From Numida meleagris (lineage: Eukaryota > Chordata > Aves > Galliformes > Numididae): a stretch of DNA of 64,000 bases. Of the stretch, positions 1-12,200 are shown in pieces (positions within the stretch are counted from its first letter, which is position 1; each line of letters starts with the position of its first letter). The stretch covers positions 14,857,111 through 14,921,110 of the forward strand of contig NC_034409.1 of the NCBI RefSeq assembly GCF_002078875.1. Reading direction: 5' to 3'. The notes under the pieces are model-generated. The model was not told the origin of the DNA, ran no database searches, and saw nothing but the letters and a program-made list of their open reading frames with translations. A program made the position numbers and the translations under genes.

Positions 1-220
1 ACTCAGGGAACTCATGAAATTACATTGTTTGTACAATTCCACTTAAATTATCTGAGAAGTCCAGGAAAAGATACTGCATTATATATGCAATATTTGTACT
101 CCATGGTAGCATTTAAATATGTATCGTCCTCTTTGTAAACAAATATATAATCTAACTATGCTTGTGAAAGCATTAAGGATTAAACAGCCTTATAAATGCT
201 AAATTGTATAGTTTACTTAC
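1..220 (-). other. Start of LRRK2 intron 22
   Basis: AT-rich sequence between the donor at 220 and the left edge. No exon, repeat or ORF is seen, and the next exon lies outside the window. Confidence 0.7.
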
Positions 221-290
221 TGAGAGGTTCATCTGAAGGCAATAATTTTCTTCTTTGTTTCACTAATGGTTCATAATCTGAGCCAGCTCC
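221..290 (-). CDS. LRRK2: LRRK2 exon 22 (last exon in the window)
   Basis: Acceptor ATTTTCCAG|GGA and donor CTCA|GTAAGT. Encodes GAGSDYEPLVKQRRKLLPSD and EPL, matching human FDHEDLLKRKRKILSSDDSL. The serine equivalent to human S955 is kept, but the preceding one (S954) is proline. It enters in phase 0 and leaves in phase 1. The gene continues beyond position 1 into the leucine-rich repeats. Confidence 0.94.
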
Positions 291-3200
291 CTGGAAAATC
301 CCAGAACAGAACAAAAAAACCAATTGGTATAGAAGCATGCAGATATACGAAATGATCCGAATTCAGGAGATTTCTTTTAATGTCGTTTCTTTTAATCAGA
401 ACTTTCACGTGGAAAACAGAGAGACTGAATTTTTTAACACTACAAATAACAGGTCACAGATTTATAAAACGTACTGATTCATGCAATAGGAAACTACAGT
501 AGATGTTAGAGTGCAAGGAATATACTGCATTTTTAACAACCTAAAATGATTTTCTTGGGGGGGGGGGGCGATAGGATGGAGAATAGAACCATTCCTTACA
601 TTTGATTATTAACAGTTTTACACTAGGCAACATAGATGTTTTTTCAGAAGGAACCTGGAATGAATACAAACGTGGCTTACCACAGAGTAGGAATGTCGTG
701 GTAAAGTAGGAGAACCTCTCTGAAAGGCAGTTTCCCTACAATATAAATCAGCAACCGCAATGGAATTGGACTTCTTTTTTCTAAAAAGTGAACCTTCACT
801 TCCTAGGACAAAGAAATAAAACAGGAAGACAGGTAAATGAAATGATGTATTTCAATCTGAGGCTCAGAATTCAACTGTAAGATACATGCTGACATACAAA
901 GGAGAGACATATTTCAAAAGATCAATAACAGCAGGAACCCACTGGTTAACTGTGTGTGGGCCTAGAATATTAACGTGCTCTAGAGTACAAGAGCCATGCC
1001 TACCTGGCATATTCAGAATACAAACTGCAGTTTGTTACACTGGTGATTTATCACTTAAAATTTCCATCAAGTTTATATTATTATACATCATGTTCTTGAC
1101 ATGGCTATCAAGAACAATGTTGGACTGAACACAGACTTGTCATTTACACTTTCTGATCAGTTGGATACCTTTGGGATAGGACTTATTCCACCTAATTTAT
1201 TTGTTAACAATATAATTCTTTATACTGAACTTAGTTGTGCTCTTTTCATTTATAGGCAAGCCAGGGAACAGAGCATTTCTGAATCACAGTTACCTGACTT
1301 CATGGTGAGACATGTGCTCCTGAAGCACTTGTGCCTGTGCCATTGACTACAGAGGAAGCGTACAAGAATTGCTCAGAAACAGAAAACAAAACAGCTGATG
1401 TGAGCTTACCTCAGAAGCAGGCATCAAGATAGTCAAGAGCTAAAAATGGTTGGATGAATCTCATCCTTTCTATAAGAAAGCAACTGAATGTATTCCAGTT
1501 CAGAAAGAACTGATTTTAAATGGATAATTGAATAAAATACTTTAAAGCACTACTTTTGCAGGTAAAGCACATACTTACCTACCACAAACTATTTTTCAGG
1601 GGTACCACAAACAAAATATAAAAGCATACTTTCCATGAGAAATGTTTTATCCCAAATACAAACAAACAACGGACAAATGATTTTTTTTTAATTATTTTTT
1701 CCTCAGCTGACAGTCTTATAATTCCCTAAATAACTTGAAGGAATTCATAGTTATGGACTAACCTCAGTATACTAGACTTGGACTATTAAAAAAAAACACA
1801 ATTACCTTCACTGTCAATATCATCACTCAAAGGAAAAACAGTGTCCACTAACGGGTCAGAAATGAAATTCCAGTCGTAGTTTTTATCCACTCCCTCTTCA
1901 GAGAAGTTTAAATCAGAACAAGCTCCTGATCTATCCTCAGAAATATTCTTCATCTGGTATTTAAGAACCATTCTTGCCAGTGCAGAACCTGCATCTATAT
2001 GTATCAGAAACCAAGAAGATAACATGTACTCTGAAAAATGCATACAGCTTAAAAAACAACAGAAACACTTTATTTATTTTCAAGGTTTGGCAGACTTTCT
2101 ACAATCAGCTAAGCACTGTGAAGAGAGTCTCAAAGGTCTTGATCTAAAACAATATTACAAGGAGATATTAACATATGTAGTATAGCAAATTCTGTGTACA
2201 CTCACTTTGTCTTCTTGGTGTAGTAAGCTTATCTGGGAACAAAGGAATGAGCCAGGAAGGCTCAAGTCTCCCAATACCAAACCCTCCAAGACATATACTG
2301 CTGTTGGCGATGTCAAGGCTAAGCTTCTTTAAGAGCAAGCTGATGATTTGGCTATCTCCTCTCTTTATACTGATGGTTAAAGCACTCCGAACATCCTGCT
2401 CTCGAGCACCGTTGGCTAATAGCAATTCCACCAGTTTAGGATTATTTCCTTTTTCACAAACCTAATGCAAGAAAGCAATTAACAGGTTTATGTGAGGGAC
2501 TCAGACAACAACTGAGATTGCAGTAAGAGACATTCTCAAATTTAGATTCATTGTATTTTTAGGATTGTGTTCCCTTTTCAATTACACAATTCCCTATGCC
2601 TCAGGGCACATACCTGCCTAAGTCACTTGAGCACAAACTCCCACATTCATTTTTACAGTAAAGCCTTGAGCTCTGTAAATGCAATTTCCGCCATAAGCGC
2701 ACACAATTTTCAGGCAAAAATTAATAATGATTTCCATTGTTTGGTTATTGAATGTGGTTTAATGGAAAAAAACACACTCCTAGTGGTTATTTTGCCACAT
2801 CAGCGGGACATCAGATCAAAGGGCAACAATGCTGAAACTCACCATGCCTTGTCTAGTGCTAGGAACTCAAGCCTACTGGCTTCAGTTAGCTCATCTCCTT
2901 CCAATCTCTCAGCCTGCATTGCTACACAGAGCAGTGTTGATTATGAATGTTACAAATATTTTTAGAATTAATTCTAGTTACTTCCGTATTTTCCACTGTG
3001 GTTGACTAACACTAATTTGCCTGCTTCAGACTCCATGGATGGATGGTCTGCTGGAAATTCATCTGTGCTGGATGATAACCCAGACAGCTCTCCTGGCGGA
3101 AGTCTTCATGGGAACACTTTCTGATTTACTTTAGGCAGTACTTGGTAGAGTTACCTCAGACCAAGCATTTAAAATTTTGGCACTAAAGCAAAATTAAGAA

Positions 3201-6200
3201 GTGCTCATACAAACAGTTTCTCCATTTTTTTTTAAAAGACAGTCACAGTTAGCAGGGAATACTTATAAGCAGATGGGAACAGCCTTGGCCTTAGTTAAGA
3301 CACCAGTATGTTTCAGATAGTTCAGGTTCTGTACATGATCAATGGATAAAGCACCTTGCATCTAGTGCATGTGCAGTCATTCTAAGATATTATATTATTG
3401 TAGCTATGCTGATAGAAAGCCTTAAATCAGCAAAAAGACTGATAACTGTATTGGTCTGTAAGTAGAAAACAAAGTAAAAGAGATCACCATTCCAGGGTAG
3501 GCATTTTAGAAGAAGTCTTCACTGCAGATCTAGCAGAGTGGAACTTCAATGAGGCACACTGAAACCTATTTATGCATAGTGTTGCCCGCTGGGCTGTCTG
3601 CATTTTGGCTTCAGAGTGCCTAGGATGAGCTGAATTTGGAAGATCAGGTCATGAACAGGGCTCTAATGGGCTTGATGCCATCTATGCCTAAACAGTTCAG
3701 AAAAAGCACCTGGGAGTTTGAAACTCGTGAACTTGTTTCAGCTGAAGTCTTCTTCCTCAAAAATACTCTAAAGCTAAGTCAGTACTTGAGTGAACCCTGG
3801 TTTGCATGTGAGCAGGATGAAGAAGCAGAAAGCATGACTTAAAGTGAACTTGCGTCAGAACTGAGCTAGCAGTGTGGGCATGTTCCAGGTGACAGTAACT
3901 GTGAGCCTCAGAGAAGTGAAGAGTAGTTCAGTCAGTATCAAACTGGGCCTGAAGTCACCAGGAATAGCAATGTTTGTCAACACCTAGGTCACAGTTAGAC
4001 TCCCTTAGAGAGTGCCACTGTATGCAGGCACATATAGGTATGCACGAAAAGAGAAAGAAAGCCAAAAGCAGAAATTTTAAAGCAACGAATCTATGTATAT
4101 TTTCACATATTACCTGATAGATCAAAGAGTTTGTCTTTGTCTTCTTATTAATGTCAGCTCCCAGTAGAAGTAAACACTCAGCCATAATACTATTGTACTC
4201 GACACATGCTTTTTCAAGCATCATATTTTTCAAATCATCATTTTCAGCTATTTTAGCAAAGCATTTACAACACAGGCTTTGAAACTGAATGGGAACACAA
4301 ACAATCAAAGTTAGGGCAAAAAAAGCACCATTTTTCAAGATGTGGTGCAGTCAGAAGAGAGAAGATTCGTACCTGTCGATCTCGCTGGTTAGTGAAGCAC
4401 ATAGACATTTGGTAGAAGATTACTGTGTCAAATGATTCATGTACAAGCAGCTTGGCAAAACAAGGTGAAAAATCAAGAATCGACAAGATTGCATGAAATC
4501 CCTACAAGCACAATTAAAAGACTGTAAGTATACTGTCTAAAATGTGTAATTTTCGAACAAGTCGTGCAACAAAATCAACTTGTGACCTAAAGGTACACAC
4601 TTTATTTTTTATGTTTTCCTGTTAAACACGCAATAACTCAGAAATTGAGAGAAGGCAGGAAGACCTGGTGTTTCTGTGTTTACAGAGCTGTAGTATCATG
4701 CTTGCTTAGCTGGCCCACTTGAGGAGATATTAACTGACATTTTGAAAAGTCCAATTATGCACAGTAATATCTGACAACATCCTGCCTGACACATGTACTC
4801 GTGATTTCCTGAAAACTGTATAGAGGAAACAATCTGCTTTTAAGGAGATGCATCACATATCCCAATGTGTTGCTCCAGAATCCTTGATTTAAAAAAAATG
4901 CATAGGCAAATTGAAAAACTGTATCTAGAAATTAAAAAGAAAGACAAGCCTATTCTGTGATTCTGCAAGTAAAGTTTTCTTAGAATGGTGAAGTGGGTAA
5001 ACAATGGATTCTAATTCAAACCTCACTGAGATTAAATGACTTTATTTAACTTCCTTATTTCTCCACATTATTTTGATGTCCACATTATTTTTGATGCTTC
5101 CTATGCAAAACTTAGAAGCTGTGGGAAAAAAAAAAAAGTAAAAAAAAAGGAGGCTGCACTTGTGATATTTCCAGACTGATCTAAAACAGAAGCGCAGAAA
5201 CTTTCTTAAACTGACCTCACAGGGAAACTTCATTACACCAGAAAACTTAAACTGGCAACAGGGAAAGTTTCCAAGGTAGAGGAAACAGAGCTTTCATGTG
5301 AGGAGGACTGAATGTGTATACTCTGACAGAATAAGGAGACTTCCATTTCCATACTCAGAAGTAGATCCAAAATCTGTCACTCTGACATAGAATTCCAGTA
5401 ATATTCAAAATTCTTAAACTAAGCTTATTGCTAGTGACAAGGCTGTGAACCAAGACATGCTTATTATTTTTCAAAAGAGTGAACAACACAATAATGATGG
5501 TTACTCGATTAAATAACTATTGATTGATGCATGATGCATAGTGACTGAGAAATTTGTTTTAGTTTGCCAGATAAACACCCAAACTCAAGCTTATACATTC
5601 TGTAACGAATATGTGCCTCCACAAAACTCAGCTCTGTGACAATCATATTGGCTTAATTTTAAAGGGTTATACTAATCTAATAATTGCAGTAAAATGAAAA
5701 AGAATTAAATAAATAATTTTGCCTCAACTACATAACTACATCAAAATAGTTTTATAAAGTTTTGTCTTTTTTTTTCAATCTTTGTAGGTAGAAATAACAC
5801 ATACATGCATCTGGATTTCAGTGACCTCTTTAAATCGTCGCAGAGTAGAAACCAGAACTGTAGCCAGGACATGCATAGTTGCAATACACAAACTCTTTCT
5901 TGTAATCAAAAAGAGCAGAAGACTCAAACCCAAACTCTGTATGTCTTTAAGAAAAAAGAAAAATTAATAAAGTTGATTGTTCAGACATTCTGAGTGGAAT
6001 AAAACTGTGGCCTAAGTAGAGTATTATTGTTAATATTCTAGACAGTTATTTGCATTAGCTATTACAGGGCTAAGCATTACAAGAGAGTGGCTGAACCTGG
6101 AGACTATACAGTCCTGCTGCCTTTTCTTGCCATGCTCATATCCAGTACTACAGAGTGTAATAATCAGGTAAAAGATTGTACGGTTCGTCAACCCCTCCTA

Positions 6201-9200
6201 CAACAGCATTCACATTCAACTAACAAAATACCTTCCATACCTTGTTCATCTGGATACATCTGTAGGGTGTGAAGCACAGTGTCAGTGGCTCCTTGCTGAG
6301 TTAAGATTTCTAAAGCACCAGTGCACTCAGCTACAGAAGTAAGTAGTTTTAATCCACACCTCTGAATGCTAGGATTTCCAATAAACTAACAGAGAAACGA
6401 ATATAAAGTCAGATCAACAGTCTGTTTTCCTAAGAGTTGCTAGTGATCACTGTACTTAAAGGATGCAAAATTACAGCTGATATGAAAAGAAATAACAAGA
6501 ATTACAATTACAAAAAGGTTTTCTTTCCAATAAATATTTCAGCTCCTTATAACCTCCTCAGATTTCTACCAGAGACTGGAATGCTTTTTTTCTCCAAGTT
6601 TCATTACAACCGCTCCCAAGTTGGTACTATTTTACCAGGAAAAGGAGTGAGAAAATGTACTTTGTTTATAATTAAACTGGAATAAAAATGAGGTTCTGTG
6701 AAAACAATGACAAGTGAGAAATATAAACATTTTATAAAGTTACAAAAAAAAGAAGTTAGGAAGCAATACAGGTATTGCAATATAGGTATCAAGACTTTAA
6801 GTTTTATTTTCCATTATCAAGCAATTCAGTAGTTTATTTGTGATTATTTATCACAATTTTTCCTCACTCTTAGGTGGAGGAAACCTAGATAAGGCCTAGA
6901 TCTGACAGTGTGCGTGGATGTCATAGTGATTTGCAACATTGCAGAATTATTTCAGTGAGCTCATGCCCATCTCCTTCCTTATTCCTTCTCTACTATTTCA
7001 TAAAAATATGAAAACTTCTAGCCCTTCTGCTTGATGATGCGGTAACCAAAACCACAAATCAGCAAGATAAAAAAAGCATGTTAGACGGTCACAAAGCACT
7101 GAAAACTAAAACAATCTGAAGTAAAAATGTAATTCCTGTTAACTCCTGTTTTGTATTATCTTCAGGTCAAGAGATGTCAGGAGAAAATTATGGAATTGAA
7201 CAGTGCAAAGAATGGATATGACTGAGAATCACTGCTCTGACGAAAGCAAAGGGGTACATATCAACAGAAGCCATATGAAAGAGCCACTCATTCCTATGTG
7301 TAGCTGAGGCAAAGATACGAGAACACCTTTTGTGTATGAAGTAGTCCATTAAGAAAATCACAAATAAACTGCCCACTTGAAAAAACAAAAGCAGCATTGT
7401 TTTTATAAATATGTCAGAATTACTGTAAAAAGAAGATGATCTAATGTACTGTAGAGCAAAAAGTAAGAAAAGAAACCTCCAAAGATAAATGAAACTGAAG
7501 GTTAGGACTGATTTGATCAAATCAATTGTAAAATGACTGTGGAACTAAAAATTATAAATGATTCATCACTGCACATGCAAAATAGGGACAAAATTCATTG
7601 GGATGAAGCTTTAACTATACCCTGTTCAAAGCACCAAGCACCAACGAATGAGTTCCCTCCAGCAGACACTGGCTTTTAATGACTTTTACTGTAAGTGTGA
7701 AAGCAGCATCTCCCATATTTCTGGAAGAATTGTTCTGATCATTCTTCGTATCTGAAACAACAGAAAGCAGCCTTCATCAGAAGAATGGATTTAATATTCT
7801 CTCCAACATTAACCCGATGTTACTAACCCAATATTACAACTGAATTGAACAAACAGCCTAAATGACTCAACAGGCATATTTCTGATTTTTTATCATGTTT
7901 TCAGAACACTGTATTCACAGAAATGGGAACCTCTCTGGATTTACACTGTAGTATTGAGTACACCGTGTTTGAAGTGACAGCTTCACCATATGACTGCTCA
8001 GCACTTACTGTGAAAATGTAAAATCATGCCAAATAATTTTGCCCAGAGTGCACTGCAATACATTATTACTTTCCTGAGCTACATGGTTTCTTGGTGTTCC
8101 TGATTACTTCAGAATGCCTCTTCCTTCTTAGAAGGAGACATGATAAAAAAGCCACCGACTATTCATTCTTTTTGCCCAGGGAGGTGGTGGAGTCACCGAC
8201 CCTGGAGGTGTTCAAGGAATGTTTAGATGCTGTGTTGTGAGACATGGTTTAGTGAGAACTATTGGTGATAGGTGGATGGTTGGACTGGATGATCTTGTAG
8301 GTCTTTTCCAACCTTGGTGATTCTATGATTCACTTGGCAACACATCAGAGGGCAATTTTTACCCACAGATGACACCAGTGGGACATGAATGCGAATTGAA
8401 GAACACAGAATAGTCTATCAGATTTACTTCTCTTGTAGCCATCAGTACTTGCAGGCAAATGGCACCACAGAAAGTACTGAGAATTCCCTTAACAGTCACT
8501 TCAGCATTCATATTCATTCCAATTACTATTTTCCCCCAAATGACTTTTAACACTCTAATTAATGTGCAAATTCCAACGTCCACTTTGCGCTCGCTGTGTT
8601 TCATTACACTTTAGGAGGGCCTCACTTGAAGGATTCTCACAAAAAAATACCCTGGCCTACATGATAGAATAGATGTACAAGGTCTTAATCCTCCTGCTTA
8701 TTGAAAAAGTTTGGCAGTACTAGGATTATAATCCAATGAACAGAAAAAAACTGAAAACCTGTAATCAATCTGCATGTTAGTGAAGTTACTAGCTTCAAAG
8801 TTATTGGCTTTGTAAATAACCAACTAAAACTGCTGAAAGATAATTGCATAACACTGTTTGGAAAAAAGAAATCAGTACCACAGGTCTGTACACTCACATA
8901 TAACATCAGGGGAAAAATGGGGATACACAGTAGTAAACTGATACGGATGAGTTAAAAATTTCCCCAAACTCTATTAAAGGTACGGAGATAAGAACACATT
9001 TTTCTACTTGTAGATTGCCCTTAAAGAGGTTTTTTTATTTGGAGGAAAGGAATTCAATTTGGTTTCTCATCAATTTGGTTTCTCCTTCGCTGTTGAAAAT
9101 GGTGTATTGTAATATATTTCATATCTCTGAATCACGGTCTTGATGTCAGAGATCCAATTTTGCTGTTCCTCCCAAGATATATTATCAAAATAATTGCATT

Positions 9201-12200
9201 TTGTGATAAAACTATGTTGATATCATTATCAGTGATTGCTCTCATTTAAAGATCATCTATGCTGAGAGTACACAACCACAGCAATGGCTCCACAGTCATT
9301 CCCTTAATTAAGAATTAGTAGAGCTAAACCATCACTGATGAAATCAAAGGGATATCAGCTGTGATAATTTTGGCCCGTTGCTTTCAATGAATTGAAAGTT
9401 ATCTTCTATCTTGTACATTCTTAAAGATTTAGAGCTGCTCTGTTAAACATGGGACTTTGGACATTTTTTGGTAAAGGCTGTCACATTAGATGAGAAAGAC
9501 TAAAACCCAGCTTATCTATTTAAATTCTTCAATGTGGTGTACGATGCCACACCGATTATGTTTTTAGATGACTTACCAGGCATCATAAAGTGTAAAAGGA
9601 CTCGAAGTGCTTCCAGTTGTACAGAAAGTGATTTTTCATGTTTCTTCATGGCTTTTACAACTTCTGATGCAGCTACTGTCATTATATCCAAATGGGGGAA
9701 ACTGAAAATGTTATTTTTAAAATGAATAAAAATACTGCATTTCAAAGTTTTACATACATTAGCTTCTTTTCTTTAGGTGTTTAGCACTGCGTGACATTCC
9801 TTTTGAACACTGTAGGTATGTTTTAGCTGCATAACAAGTAAGTTATTTTCAAGCCATTTGAGACAACCGAGAGGTAATTTTCAATTCAGTCCAGAACACT
9901 GATACACACAGAGTATAGTATTTCATTCAGGGTGAATTGTGGGTTTATATACTTCACTTTGATTCTATGTGAGAAGATACATCTTCCATTACTTACTGCT
10001 CTCCAGTTGCATAAAATATTGATGATTTCCCAGATACATGCAGAATAAACAGGAAAATATCTAACATGTTAGGTTCTAATTTTGAAGAAAAGAAAAACCT
10101 TTGTGGTCAAAGGCCACTAATTCACTTCTAAGGTAATTTTTCTTCTTTTACTTTATAATACATTTTATTCCTACAAGCACGATTATGGAAGTTTTGAGAT
10201 TTTCTTCCTTATAAAATCAAATTATTTGTAAAAAGTTCTATGAGTATATCTTGAGTCTGTCATTTTTTCACTGACAGCTTAGCATATATATAGGTTTCGG
10301 AGAAGGCTGGAAAAACTTGGCAAGACACTTGGAATCACGTTTCCACCCTATGCTAATATTTCTGAGTCACAGATTTGTTTTCCACTCATGTTCTAGAGCA
10401 TTTGCAAAAGCCAATACAAAAGAAATATTATCACCAAAATTTTATTAAGTGGAGCTAACATTATGGGAATTTTCTTAGCTATTAAGGGAATTCAGTGTGG
10501 CTAACAAGAGAGGCTAGATGTGATTCAGCATCAGCCTGTAGTCAATTTTAACATACATGAAAGAGTCAATAATTTAAATGTAATCGATTACAGCAGCGCA
10601 TCTCACAGACCTTCACTTTGGAAGCGGTCGTGTTATTTCTAAGCACGTTACCTTCCTTCAAAAACATGATTCAGAATTCTGCAGGCACTTTCAGCCACTT
10701 CAGGAGAATGTGGGTGTTTCCTCATTATATCCAAAACATTCATGTGTATTCCTTTAGCCAGAAGTGTCTTCCTAATATTTACTACAATACAAAATAGTAA
10801 GCCTCACATAAGTAAGTCTCTCACTCTCCCTGCCTTTGTAGACAACAGAACTGCTAACTTTTTTCTCATTTTGATTTTTTTCCTCAAAATAGTAAGTGCT
10901 ACAGAACTGTAGCTTAGAATGGGAAATGATTCAAGCTGAAGCCAAATTATCTTAATCAAAAGCATTACAATCCCTGAAGTGACTAATAAGTTTAAATACA
11001 TCTGCTATTTTTACTTGCACAAAGTTAACTTAAAGGAAGGAGAGAATATATTGCTTTACTCTTATTTACTTTTTACTTTAATTTATAAGATGTTTATTCT
11101 TAAACAATTTTTCCTCTGAAGCGTATTCTGTGATCCAGTGGGAAAGCTAGAAATAAAACTTCCAAAAAAGCTTCTAACTTTCAAGGTAAGACTTCAAAAG
11201 TGAAATATTAACCCACTCTAATTCCTTTGTTAATGCATCATTTCATATTCAAATACCCAAGCACATGCTGTAGCTATAACTGTAGCCAGTACAGATCAGA
11301 ATATTATAAAAACTTTCTATATTATCATGGCAATTACCACCAATTCTTGTCATTCCCAGTTCCATACATCCATTTCAAATGGCTTATTCATGCGATATTA
11401 CATTGTATCGTATGGTTTTACTAAGCTTCTTTATGTCTGTCATTGCTGGTGTAAACATCTTAATTGGGGTTAGCGGGAAAGGAAGAAAAAAAAAGACAAC
11501 ATGAAAATTGTCTTTGGATTTCCAATTGGAATCACATAGGAACAAGAGGCCCAGTTGTAAGTAACCCATTATGAAAGTACCTTATATAATATAACAGTAT
11601 GCATACATTTATGAGATTTCTCCCTATAGATACATATTTTTCTCATAAATAACAAAAACTCTTCATTGTTACACTGTTATATTAGATGGCTCAGAAACCG
11701 AGTGATAAAACAAACTTTCTCACCTAGAGAAAGGTAATTAACTGTTAGTTTTTATCTTCCTATCTAGCCAGTGGTTTTCAATGTTCAGTCTACAAACCAC
11801 TTGAGATCCATAACCATGTCAATGGATTCTGGGAAAGGTATCTAACAAAAGAGGGCCAACTGTCAGTAGGCTTAAATACTCTACCCAGAGGTCCACATTT
11901 CCACTGAAATATTTCGAGGGGGTCTGCAAATTGAAAAAAGTTAGGAAACCAAGTTAGGGGACATAATCAGGACTGAAACAATCTTGAAAATTGTTATGCA
12001 TATGCTTAGCTTTCTACACATGACTTGATTCGCTGAAGTCAACAGGACTGCTCAAATCCCTTGTATTAAGCAAGAAAATAGTATTTGTCAGTAATCGTTA
12101 CTCGTGTGAGTTTCAACAAACACCGCTCTTGATGAAATTCAAACATGATAGAAACTTAAGCATACAAAGAGGTCACTCACTTCATATCTCCTGCTCCAAA

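Noticed and set aside
681..682. Possible absence of the exon between human-equivalent exons 20 and 22
   Set aside because: First search of the intron failed, but the minus-strand reading at 681-802 gave a clear match with correct phases, so no exon is missing.
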